From Geminocystis herdmanii PCC 6308 (lineage in GTDB: Bacteria > Cyanobacteriota > Cyanobacteriia > Cyanobacteriales > Cyanobacteriaceae), in the NCBI RefSeq assembly GCF_000332235.1, contig NZ_CM001775.1, positions 923,630 through 987,629 on the forward strand: a stretch of 64,000 bases of DNA, given 5' to 3'. The notes beneath the pieces are model-generated. The model was not told where the DNA came from and searched no databases. It saw nothing but the letters and a program-made list of their open reading frames with translations. This document shows positions 1 through 9,714 of this stretch, piece after piece. The stretch's first letter is position 1. The number at the start of each line of letters is the position of its first letter. A program made the position numbers and the translations under genes.

Positions 1-93
1 TTAAGTTCGATCGTGCTTGATGTCATATAAATAATTGAGAATGGAAAATGAAAAATGTCTAATGAAAAATGAATAATAATTGATTAATACCTA

Positions 94-546
94 TTACCTA
101 TGAATTTCTAATTCGTTTTTAGTAATTTGATGACGATAACGAAACATATCTTCAAGGCGAGAATTTACCCACCACCCTAGCATAATATCACTTAACCAAC
201 CACCGGGTATTTGGTACTCGATCGAATCCGTTAAAATAGTATCCGTACCTTTAGCCTCAAAACGATGATAATGTACCCATGAATCCATAGGTCCTTCGAT
301 TTGTTCATCCGTAAATAGTTTATACTGTTGGTATTGAGTATGACGGGCTACCCAAAGAATATTGATAAAGCCAAACATCAGCAAAAATTCGCTAGTCGCA
401 CCAATATTTAAACCCCCTTGTCGGCGAATTACTTTGACAGGTTGCCAAGGAGGAGTAAGTAATTCGAGAATATCATCTCTTTCGTGAAACTGCCAAACTT
501 TCTCTACAGAAGCCTTAATTTGACTGGAATATTGAAATTTAACCAT
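94..546 (-). CDS. SRPBCC-family (START/polyketide cyclase-like) protein
   Basis: A 150-residue protein of the SRPBCC fold, which forms a helix-grip cavity for hydrophobic ligands. The N-terminus (FQYSSQIKASVEKVWQFH) is the usual first strand and helix of these small cyclase/dehydrase-like proteins. The middle carries the expected W-x-H-Y-H-R-F-E strand, and GGWLSDIMLGWWV begins the long C-terminal helix. There is no signal peptide or membrane segment. Cyanobacteria carry several such proteins without an assigned ligand, so no substrate is claimed. The gene stands alone, with nothing co-directional close upstream. The fold is fairly sure and the function is unknown. Confidence 0.75.
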   Translation of the reverse strand: MVKFQYSSQIKASVEKVWQFHERDDILELLTPPWQPVKVIRRQGGLNIGATSEFLLMFGFINILWVARHTQYQQYKLFTDEQIEGPMDSWVHYHRFEAKGTDTILTDSIEYQIPGGWLSDIMLGWWVNSRLEDMFRYRHQITKNELEIHR

Positions 547-799
547 AAAACCTTTGTCATTCTCCTGATGTTTTTTGAGGGGATATACGATCGAACTATT
601 CTGTCATTGCAAAGCACGAACCTTCCCCTATATTTTCTTTTCTAACTCTGATACTATACATAAAAATAACAGAAAAAATCCTCAAAAGTGAAAACCGATA
701 AGTTATATTATCGAATACTCTTAAAATCATATTTACTTATGAATATCATGTATTTTATTCATTAGTTACCTCCAAAAAATTGATGCTATAGTTAGTAAA

Positions 800-1054
800 T
801 TAGTAATGGTAACGACACTGAATAATAATAATCTCATCGTCTAATAACTGATAAATTAATCGATGTTCTTGATTAATACGTCTTGACCACAATCCACTAA
901 AATCAAACTTTAAGAGTTCAGGTTTGCCAATACCATCAAATGGGTTTCTTTCTATATCTTTAATGATTTGATTAATTCTTTTTAATGTTTTTTTATCTTG
1001 ATTTTGCCAATATAAATAATCATGCCAACCGTCTTCTAAAAAGGAAATTTTCAT
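800..1054 (-). CDS. yoeB: YoeB/Txe-family mRNA interferase toxin
   Basis: An 84-residue protein that matches the YoeB family over its full length. It shows the core NPFDGIGKPELLKFDFSGLW, the conserved SRRINQEHRLIY strand and the C-terminal CRYHY, which contains the family's catalytic His-Tyr end. YoeB toxins cut mRNA at the ribosome. The gene lies 5 nt downstream of the yefM-like antitoxin on the same strand, the usual antitoxin-first order. Length and motifs look intact, so the toxin is probably functional. Confidence 0.9.
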   Translation of the reverse strand: MKISFLEDGWHDYLYWQNQDKKTLKRINQIIKDIERNPFDGIGKPELLKFDFSGLWSRRINQEHRLIYQLLDDEIIIIQCRYHY

Positions 1055-1059
1055 GATTA

Positions 1060-1317
1060 TTATTCCTCTTCAATTAATTCATGACTTTCGTATTTTCCTT
1101 GTTTTAATTCTCCTAATGCTTTATAAAGTCGTTGGGCATTTTCTGGACTCCGTAATAAATATAATGTCTCTTCGATCGAGCTATAATCTTCAAGAGACAT
1201 CATTACCACTGGTTTTTCTGACTGACGAGTGATGATAATTGGAGCATGATTTTCACAAACTTGATTCATGACACCAGTAAAGTTTTTTCGAGCCTGAGTA
1301 TAAGTGATTGCATCCAT
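1060..1317 (-). CDS. yefM: YefM/Phd-family antitoxin
   Basis: An 85-residue Phd/YefM antitoxin. The N-terminal MDAITYTQARKNFTGVMNQV is the DNA-binding dimerisation part, followed by APIIITRQSEKPVVMMSLEDYSSIEET. The C-terminal acidic tail should wrap the YoeB toxin. It precedes the toxin gene by 5 nt, so the pair is one operon. By analogy with the family the antitoxin, alone or with toxin, represses the shared promoter upstream of 1317. No operator was identified. Confidence 0.9.
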   Translation of the reverse strand: MDAITYTQARKNFTGVMNQVCENHAPIIITRQSEKPVVMMSLEDYSSIEETLYLLRSPENAQRLYKALGELKQGKYESHELIEEE

Positions 1318-1491
1318 AATGGTTAGAAATTGATTTAATTTTTGGTTTACCGTTTATGTACTTATATGGTTAATTATAAAAGATTGCTTCGTGCTTTGCT
1401 ATGACTGATAGAGATTGTCTCCTTACCTTCTAATGACGATTGAGATTTAGAAAACTGGTTAGCTAATCCTAATAACCAATAATCTTAATAA

Positions 1492-1524
1492 GTAGGTTGG
1501 GTTAAACGTAATTACAACCCAACA
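1492..1524. repeat. TTGGGTT...AACCCAA palindromic repeat
   Basis: A short inverted repeat, GTAGGTTGGGTT followed by AACCCAACA with a 12-nt loop, in the 310-base gap between yefM and the NDH-2 gene. Related copies lie near 19019, 57735, 57868, 58694 and 59519, always between genes. This makes it a dispersed palindromic repeat of the genome rather than a gene-specific signal. The rest of the 1318-1627 gap shows only AT-rich sequence and a small GTGGGCGGTGCATCGCCCTA palindrome near 1598. Confidence 0.6.
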
Positions 1525-1627
1525 TTTCAGTAAAAAATTATGAAGACAGATAAGTTATTTTACCGTATCTTTTTAAATCAACCCAGTCTAATTTTGGTGG
1601 GCGGTGCATCGCCCTAGATTTAGAGTT

Positions 1628-2800
1628 TTAAATGTTTCCTAGCTGACTAAGGGGATTAGTTATCCACTTTAAAGCTACAGCTAATTGATGCTCAAAAGTA
1701 GGTAAACGATAAAGATAGACTAAACGTCTCGCTAAGTATGCTAAATCACCGTTTAATGAGATGCCTAAACCGCTTAGGGTGGCGTTGTCTTTGCCTAATG
1801 CTAACATTTCCCCTAGGGGTTGATATTGGAAGGGTAACAAGGGTTTTTCTTCGATAGTTGCCCAGATATTCCATGCACAATAATCTGATTGTTGAAAGGC
1901 AACTTGTGCAGTGTTAGGTAAGATTTTACCATGTTGATCATAACATTCAACTAAGTCTCCCATGGAGCTAATTTCGGGATAGTCTTCTACTTGTAAATAA
2001 GAATTAATTTTGATTTTGCCTTGGGGAGTTTGAGGCAGAGATAGTTTATTAATAATTTTGACGGGTTTTGTGCCGACTGTCCACAATACTATATCGACAG
2101 GAATGGTATCTATTTTATGCTTATATTCGATCGAGATTTGATTTTCTTCGATTTCCACTATATCGGTTTCTAAGTCTAACCAAATTTTACGATCGAGCAG
2201 AGCTTTTTTAGCAGTTTTTTGGTTAAATTCAGGAGAATTAGACAGAATATCATCACCTCGATCGATTATCCTTATTTTACCCCGTTTTCCTAGTCTATCC
2301 GCTATTTTTAAAGTTAATTCTATGCCACTATAACCCCCTCCTATCACCGCCACTCGGATAAATTCTTTGTCAGAATTTTCCAATGTCCTTAATTTTTCTT
2401 TCAGTATATAGGCATTTTCCAAACTACGAAAAGGGATAGCATATTCCTTCGCACCTTTTACCATGTCATCGGGAGTTATACCCCCTAAAGCTACCACCAA
2501 TCGATCGTAAGTTACCTTAGAATTAGTTAAAGTAACCTCTTGGGTGTTGAAATTCACATCGGTGACAGTATCTTGAATATATTGAATAGAGGTATTCGCC
2601 AATAAATCAGCGTAAGGGGGCGCTACCTCCCAACTTTGCATTTCTTCCGTGATTAATTCATAAAGTAATGGAGAAAACACAAAACGATCGTTTTTATCTA
2701 TAATCGTGATTTGTGGTTGTTGAGTCCAATTTAATTGGATTAATCTTAATGCAGTATAAAGCCCTCCAAATCCACCACCAAGAATGACAATTTTTTTCAC
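1628..2800 (-). CDS. Type II NAD(P)H dehydrogenase (NDH-2 / Ndb-like)
   Basis: A 390-residue single-chain flavoprotein of the NDH-2 family, which passes electrons from NAD(P)H to quinones without pumping protons. An FAD-binding GGGFGG motif lies at residues 8-13. A second dinucleotide site, VAVIGGGYSGIEL, is near residue 150, and WTVGTKP near residue 240 belongs to the FAD-binding part. The C-terminal LARRLVYLYRLPTFEHQLAVALKW is amphipathic and suits peripheral membrane attachment. Cyanobacterial homologues (NdbA/B/C) include NdbB, which has been linked to demethylphylloquinone reduction. Which paralogue this is cannot be settled from sequence alone. Confidence 0.85.
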   Translation of the reverse strand: MKKIVILGGGFGGLYTALRLIQLNWTQQPQITIIDKNDRFVFSPLLYELITEEMQSWEVAPPYADLLANTSIQYIQDTVTDVNFNTQEVTLTNSKVTYDRLVVALGGITPDDMVKGAKEYAIPFRSLENAYILKEKLRTLENSDKEFIRVAVIGGGYSGIELTLKIADRLGKRGKIRIIDRGDDILSNSPEFNQKTAKKALLDRKIWLDLETDIVEIEENQISIEYKHKIDTIPVDIVLWTVGTKPVKIINKLSLPQTPQGKIKINSYLQVEDYPEISSMGDLVECYDQHGKILPNTAQVAFQQSDYCAWNIWATIEEKPLLPFQYQPLGEMLALGKDNATLSGLGISLNGDLAYLARRLVYLYRLPTFEHQLAVALKWITNPLSQLGNI

Positions 2801-2945
2801 GTTGCTATTACTCCACTGAATTTGTCTTTCATTCTACCTTATACAAAGGAATAATTTAATTTTGATGAAAGCAAGAGATGGGGGATACGCTGAAACGCAT
2901 CTAAGTAGAATGATGAAGGTGAGAGGGGGAAGAGGGGGGAAATAA

Positions 2946-3860
2946 TTAATTGTTAATTCTCCATTCTCCATTCTCCATTCTCCATTCTCCTGCGTGGTAG
3001 GAACTTCGTACTAATGCACCACTACGCACATGATTAAATCCTAATGATTCGGCTATTTTGCCTAATTCGTCAAATTCTTCAGGAGTCCAATATTTTTGTA
3101 CTGGTAAATGTTCTAAAGATGGTCTTAAATATTGTCCTATGGTAATACGATCGCACTCTATTTTCCGTAAGTCTTTGAGGGTAGTAATAATTTCCTCTTT
3201 TGTTTCCCCTAATCCCAACATTAACCCTGATTTAGTGGGAATGCGGGGATTTAATTCTTTTACTGTAGCTAAAACTCGTAAGGATCGATCGTACTTTGCA
3301 CCCCGTCTCACAGGATTTTGCAATCTTTCAACGGTTTCGAGGTTGTGGTTATAACAAGCAGGATTGGCTTCCACAATGGTTTTAATGCTTTCTCTTTGCT
3401 GTTGTAAAGCATTTTTGCCTGTGCCAAAGTCTGGAGTTAAGACTTCTATCAAGGTGTCTGGATTCATAATTCTTACCGTTGTCATCACCTTAACAAACCA
3501 AGATGCGCCTCCGTCTTTTAAGTCATCCCTTGCCACAGAAGTTAACACCACATATCTTAACCCTAACAATTTAACTGCTTCGGCGACTTTTTGAGGCTCA
3601 TTTTCGTCTAATGTCATGGGAGAATGCCCTTTATCCACTTGACAAAATGCACAACTACGGGTACAAACATTACCCATTAACAAAAAAGTAGCTGTACCCC
3701 GGCTATAACATTCTCCCCGATTAGGGCATTTTCCTTCTTCGCAAATTGTATGGATATTCCGTTGTTTGACAATTTTTTGTACTCTGGAAATTTCTGAAGC
3801 ATTACCAATGTTCGATCGTAACCAAGAGGGTAAATTAACGAGGGTAGTTTTTGTTGTCAT
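2946..3860 (-). CDS. lipA: Lipoyl synthase
   Basis: A radical-SAM enzyme that inserts two sulfurs into octanoyl groups on lipoyl domains. Both iron-sulfur motifs are complete: [12 protein letters not shown] for the auxiliary cluster and CTRSCAFC for the SAM cluster. RSSYHAGE marks the normal C-terminus. The reading frame then continues for about 11 residues ([12 protein letters not shown]) that are encoded by a heptanucleotide tandem repeat (CTCCATT units, 2951-2990). The stop codon lies at the edge of that repeat, so the tail looks like a late addition. The start at 3860 gives a normal N-terminus. Confidence 0.95.
   Translation of the reverse strand: MTTKTTLVNLPSWLRSNIGNASEISRVQKIVKQRNIHTICEEGKCPNRGECYSRGTATFLLMGNVCTRSCAFCQVDKGHSPMTLDENEPQKVAEAVKLLGLRYVVLTSVARDDLKDGGASWFVKVMTTVRIMNPDTLIEVLTPDFGTGKNALQQQRESIKTIVEANPACYNHNLETVERLQNPVRRGAKYDRSLRVLATVKELNPRIPTKSGLMLGLGETKEEIITTLKDLRKIECDRITIGQYLRPSLEHLPVQKYWTPEEFDELGKIAESLGFNHVRSGALVRSSYHAGEWRMENGEWRINN
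2951..2990. repeat. Heptanucleotide tandem repeat (CTCCATT)n
   Basis: Five head-to-tail 7-bp units (CTCCATT) that overlap the 3' end of lipA. Similar 7-bp arrays with other units occur at 25308, 30400, 34541, 34690, 39842 and 43664. They resemble the STRR (short tandemly repeated repetitive) sequences known from cyanobacteria. Confidence 0.75.
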
Positions 3861-3960
3861 AGAGTTAGGTATTAGGTGTTAGGTGTAGCCCGTTCAATGC
3901 GTACAGGAATACTAAAATGAAAGACTCTGATAGAGTAGATTATAAATTATCTATCAGAGG

Positions 3961-4098
3961 ATGTCGTCGATGTTATCAAATATTTTAGAAAAATTTGTTC
4001 AAGATAGTCTTATTGCCGTTATGGCACAGGCTTTGATGACTAATATTTCGATGCCCTTTAAAATAATTTTATGGATTCAGGCAAAATGCAAAATATAA
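3961..4098 (+). pseudogene. IS4-type transposase N-terminal remnant
   Basis: A 45-codon reading frame whose first part (LSNILEKFVQDSLIAVMAQALMTNI) resembles the N-terminus of IS4-type transposases, which typically open with an ILEKFVEQSPxSVMxRxxMEN-like segment. The similarity ends after about 33 residues and the frame stops at 4098. No catalytic DDE region follows. It occupies the 349-base gap between lipA and hslO and is probably the residue of a deleted insertion sequence. The assignment comes from remembered family features and is tentative. Confidence 0.4.
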
Positions 4099-4167
4099 TC
4101 TCCCTGTCTTCGGAGTCTTCGCAGTCTTCCAAGTCATTCATCATCTATTTTTATGTCGAATTCAGGT
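4095..4167. repeat. MITE family A, right-end fragment
   Basis: The segment ends with TATGTCGAATTCAGGT, close to the family A right end (TATGTCGAACTCAGGT at 9485-9500). It contains the CTGTCTTC...CTTCCAAGTCA block also seen in the copies at 6579 and 20969. No matching left terminus is visible, so this is a fragment, perhaps broken by the transposase remnant beside it. Confidence 0.55.
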
Positions 4168-4209
4168 ACACCTAACACCCCCTTTCATCAAAATACGATG
4201 AGACAACGC

Positions 4210-5109
4210 CTAATTACCAGTCAACCGTAAGTCTTGTATCAGTTGAGTTAAATCTTCCACATCTGCTTGATAAACCTCACCGCAAAAATGACAAGTCGCC
4301 TCTGCGCCTCCATCCTTAACAATCATATCCTCTAATTCTTCTACCCCTAACATTTTCAATGCCCCCAAAATTCGATCGAAAGAGCAACCACAATCAAATC
4401 TTACCATTTGCACTTCTGGGAAAATCTCTAAATCAAAATCCCCTAACAAATCTCGAAAAATATCCGATAAAGTTTTACCCTGTCGTAATAAAGGAGTAAA
4501 ACCCTTTAACTGACTAACACGAGACTCTAAAGTCTCTACTAAAGTAGGGTCTTGCGCTGCTTTGGGTAACACTTGCAATAAAATGCCTCCCGAAGCCGTC
4601 ACTCCATCTTTACCCACAAAAACCCCAACTAATAAAGCCGAGGGAGTTTGCTCAGAAGTAACTAAATAATTAGCAATATCTTCCCCAACCTCTCCAGAAA
4701 TTAACTCTACAGTACTAGAGTAAGGATAACCATAACCCACATCTCGAATCACATACAAATAACCGTCATTGCCCACGGCACCGCCTACGTCTAATTTCCC
4801 TATGGAATTAGGCGGTAATTCAACAGTAGGGTTTTGTACATATCCCCTTACCGTACCATCTAATCCTGCGTCCACTAATATAGTACCCAAAGGTCCATTT
4901 CCTTTAATATTGATATTGACTCGTGAGCCTTCTTTTTTCATGTTAGATGCTAGTAATAATCCTGATGACATTGCCCGTCCTAAAGCTGCACTTGCCACAT
5001 AGGATAAGTTATGTCTGCGTCTAGCTTCTTCCACTGCTTTTGTGGTGATAACTCCTATTGCTCTAATTCCTCCGTTAGCGGCGGTTGCTCGAATTAATTG
5101 ATCTGCCAT
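4210..5109 (-). CDS. hslO: Hsp33 redox-regulated chaperone
   Basis: Hsp33 is a cytosolic holdase activated when oxidation releases zinc from four cysteines. The zinc ligands are present near the C-terminus as CGC and CHFC, about 30 residues apart, the family's C-x-C...C-x2-C pattern. MADQLIRATAANGGIRA is the canonical N-terminus, so the start is placed at 5109. An upstream in-frame ATG at 5133 would add eight unlikely residues. At about 300 residues it has full family length. It is transcribed in the same direction as lipA but is separated from it by the transposase remnant. Confidence 0.95.
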   Translation of the reverse strand: MADQLIRATAANGGIRAIGVITTKAVEEARRRHNLSYVASAALGRAMSSGLLLASNMKKEGSRVNINIKGNGPLGTILVDAGLDGTVRGYVQNPTVELPPNSIGKLDVGGAVGNDGYLYVIRDVGYGYPYSSTVELISGEVGEDIANYLVTSEQTPSALLVGVFVGKDGVTASGGILLQVLPKAAQDPTLVETLESRVSQLKGFTPLLRQGKTLSDIFRDLLGDFDLEIFPEVQMVRFDCGCSFDRILGALKMLGVEELEDMIVKDGGAEATCHFCGEVYQADVEDLTQLIQDLRLTGN

Positions 5110-5205
5110 ATAGTTCTTTACATTTCTTAACAAAGATTTATTTTATTATCTCTGATTTTGTTATGTTTGAGGGCAGAAAAATTCCTAATATCCTAATATT
5201 CATCT

Positions 5206-5520
5206 TTACGCTACTAATAAATCATTTTGGTTAAATTCCCTAATACCAAGCACTTTATCTAATTGACTAATTTCAAAGATCATTTTTACCGACGGAGAAA
5301 CATTGAATAGGTAGAAATTTTTACGTTGATTTTTGGCTTCATTGTAAGCATTAACTAAAACCACTAAGCCACTACCATCCACCAGTTCAACTCTTTGAAA
5401 ATCCACAAAAATATCTTGATTACTTGTGTTGTGGATAAAATTGAATAACTGTTGTTGAAAATTGCTTTTATTCGTTTCGTTTATAATACCTTCTGGGGTA
5501 TAAATAGCTCGATCGTGCAT
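5206..5520 (-). CDS. STAS-domain protein (anti-sigma factor antagonist type)
   Basis: A 104-residue single STAS domain. The phosphorylatable-loop region reads VELVDGSGLVVLVNAYNEAK, with the D-G-S-G motif whose serine is the usual phosphorylation site in SpoIIAA/RsbV-like proteins. The final part (KMIFEISQLDKVLGI) matches the last helix. In cyanobacteria such proteins take part in partner-switching with anti-sigma kinases or phosphatases. No cognate kinase is adjacent; the PP2C phosphatase at 36346 is distant. The partner therefore cannot be named. Confidence 0.8.
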   Translation of the reverse strand: MHDRAIYTPEGIINETNKSNFQQQLFNFIHNTSNQDIFVDFQRVELVDGSGLVVLVNAYNEAKNQRKNFYLFNVSPSVKMIFEISQLDKVLGIREFNQNDLLVA

Positions 5521-5692
5521 AATTTTTTAACTCCTCATTAAAACTGTCTTGATTATACTTTTTTAAAACTAAAATTTAGATTATATTAGGCTATCATAAT
5601 CATTTTTTTTATGAAAATGGCAATAAGAATATCCCATTCCTCATGATTGGTGAAGATAAATTACAACCACCATAAATAAAATGAATCTTAGA

Positions 5693-5721
5693 ACGAAAAA
5701 AGACTACTAAACAGTAGTCTT
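5693..5721 (-). terminator. Intrinsic terminator of the RRM gene
   Basis: A perfect 9-bp stem, AAGACTACT/AGTAGTCTT with a 4-nt loop, lies about 30 nt past the stop codon of the RRM gene. On the minus strand it is followed by a run of T. This is the standard layout of a rho-independent terminator. Confidence 0.75.
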
Positions 5722-5751
5722 CAAATAATTCTAATTAATTATACAGAAATA

Positions 5752-6033
5752 TTAATCACGGAAATTTCTACGACGATCGTTTCCACCTTCTTCTCTGGGT
5801 TTGGCTTTATTTACCTTCATTTGTCTTCCCATCCACTGAGCGCCATCTAAAGTCTCAATAGCTTTTTCTTCTTCATTGTCGTTAGACATTTCGACAAAAC
5901 CAAAACCACGCATTCTTTTTGTTTCACGATCGACAGGTAAATGTACACGCTTTACTTCACCATAATCAGCAAAGACAGCTTGTAAATCTTCTTCTGTGAC
6001 ATCATAGGATAAATTCCCTACATATATGGACAT
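5752..6033 (-). CDS. RRM RNA-binding protein (cyanobacterial Rbp type)
   Basis: A 93-residue protein made of one RNA-recognition motif. RNP2 is IYVGNLSY at residues 3-10, and RNP1 is RGFGFVEM around residue 42. The short basic tail (RREEGG-like, ending RRNFRD) is typical of cyanobacterial Rbp proteins, several of which respond to cold. The start is set at MSIYVGNL (6033), the family's normal N-terminus; a further ATG ten codons upstream would be unusual. The leader from 6034 to about 6200 is AT-rich and could be regulatory, but no element was recognised. A clear terminator follows. Confidence 0.9.
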   Translation of the reverse strand: MSIYVGNLSYDVTEEDLQAVFADYGEVKRVHLPVDRETKRMRGFGFVEMSNDNEEEKAIETLDGAQWMGRQMKVNKAKPREEGGNDRRRNFRD

Positions 6034-6283
6034 AAACTTGCTCCCAAATCTTAATTTACACACAGGGTAATTGAGACAACGGACATGAATCTTTCCATAT
6101 TGTACGGAGAATAAAACCTTTCAAAACTGGAATCAAACACTGTTACCGAACTGAACCTCAAATTAACACTATATCAAATTTATCATATTCAGTTAAATAT
6201 TGTCTTCTTGTTAGCAGAAAAAAATTTCTTTAGGGGACGTTGAATTAAGTCACAAACCCTGTTAGAATTGAGTATCTGTGTTA

Positions 6284-6370
6284 GGAGAGATGGCAGAGCG
6301 GTTGAATGCGGTAGTCTCGAAAACTATTAAGGTGTAAAAACCTTCGAGGGTTCAAATCCCTCTCTCTCCG
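6284..6370 (+). tRNA. tRNA-Ser (anticodon CGA)
   Basis: An 87-nt class II tRNA. The acceptor stem is GGAGAGA/TCTCTCC with discriminator G. The anticodon stem GTAGT/ACTAT closes the loop CTCGAAA, giving anticodon CGA, which reads UCG. A long variable arm (AAGGT...ACCTT) marks it as a serine tRNA. The T arm is GAGGG-TTCAAAT-CCCTC. CCA is not encoded. Confidence 0.95.
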
Positions 6371-6578
6371 TTGTTTTTATCTTTGTTTTTAAAGAGTTTT
6401 ACTATCACAGTTAGTGAATTACTTAACTTTATTCTCAATTTATTCTCATTCTTACCATAATCACTATAGTTTTATTGGTAATCAAGTAATTTCGTATCAC
6501 TTAATAAACAACTAACAAAATAAGATTAACCTTTTTCCTCAAAAATATTTTCTATACCTCTCCATGTAATCTGATATA

Positions 6579-6765
6579 ACCTCAGTGAACCATAAAGAAA
6601 ATGATGAAAACTAGACAGGTGGACAAGTGGACAAGTGGACAGGGAGAAAAATTCTTAATATTTGATGTACTTTTGAGAGAATTTTATTCATTCACAAGAA
6701 ATACAATCTTCCTGTCTGCCTGTCTTCCAAGTCAGCCCTCATCTATTTTTATAGTTCACTCAGGT
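6579..6765. mobile_element. MITE family A copy 1
   Basis: A 187-bp element with terminal inverted repeats ACCTCAGTGAACCATA and TATAGTTCACTCAGGT (14 of 16 pair). The interior carries an 8-bp tandem array (GTGGACAA) and the CTGTCTGCC...CTTCCAAGTCAG block shared with the copy at 20969. No transposase is encoded and no target duplication is obvious. With family C copy 1 it fills much of the 662-base gap between tRNA-Ser and katG; the remainder is AT-rich with nothing recognisable. Confidence 0.75.
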
Positions 6766-6902
6766 AATACCAGAGTCTATCTTATCGATCGATCCTACAG
6801 GATCAGCGCGGGAGGATGTCACTGAAAGTTTTGAGGGTAACAAATACTGAAACCCCGCTAATCATTTAGTGGAATTTACATACTGAAAAATTAGTCGGGG
6901 TT

Positions 6903-9276
<2,374 letters not shown>

Positions 9277-9278
9277 TC

Positions 9279-9500
9279 ACCTCAGTTCGATGCAAGAATG
9301 TTTGATAAGGGCAGGTTTCAGGTTGCAGGTTTCAGGTTGCAGGTTGCAGGTTAACAATTTCTTTGTTTAGATCAATTAATTACTTAATTTCATTTGGATA
9401 AAATCAATTTTTGTTCAACTTTTTTACCTTATCTTTACCTGATACCTAACACCCTTTCCGATACCTTATCTTAACCGATGATTTTATGTCGAACTCAGGT
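9279..9500. mobile_element. MITE family A copy 2
   Basis: A 222-bp element starting ACCTCAGTTCGAT and ending TATGTCGAACTCAGGT. Its interior is nearly the reverse complement of copy 3 at 15080-15287, including the AACCTG-type tandem repeats and the ATCAATTAATTACTTAATTTCATTTGG-like core. The flanks show no clear target duplication. It lies just upstream of katG and abuts a family B fragment. Confidence 0.8.
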
Positions 9501-9620
9501 TATTTTTAATAATATTTCTATATTCTCTTGTATTGCACAAAGTCTCAAAACCTTGATTTTTCATTCTTTAACCTAATACCTAACACATCCCCTTCACCAA
9601 AAGACTTTTTCAGCAATCCC
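9501..9620. repeat. MITE family B fragment (right half)
   Basis: It contains TCTCAAAACCTTGAT and ends AAAAGACTTTTTCAGCAATCCC-TA, matching the right half of the family B element at 31910-32372. The left half is missing and its place is taken by the family A copy. This suggests a nested insertion followed by deletion. The remaining 9621-9714 stretch has an imperfect CCACGCTG...CAACGTGGGG pairing that might terminate hpsA-like transcription. Confidence 0.6.
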
Positions 9621-9714
9621 TATTTAACGTAATTCATCCCACGCTGATTTTGTGAGTCTTTTTGCACAAGGAAAAATACAACGTGGGGCTTCTTACAGCG
9701 GAAAAGCTAACTTA

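Noticed and set aside
36-92. AATGAAAAATG repeats at the window start as an attachment site
   Set aside because: This is the same low-complexity heptamer-like sequence seen elsewhere; there is no integrase and no tRNA.
1598-1622. GTGGGCGGTGCATCGCCC palindrome as an operator
   Set aside because: It is not positioned at a promoter of either neighbour that can be identified and looks like another dispersed repeat.
6601-6825. Plus-strand reading frame of 74 codons
   Set aside because: It lies almost wholly inside a family A MITE and is made of tandem repeats, without a protein-like pattern.
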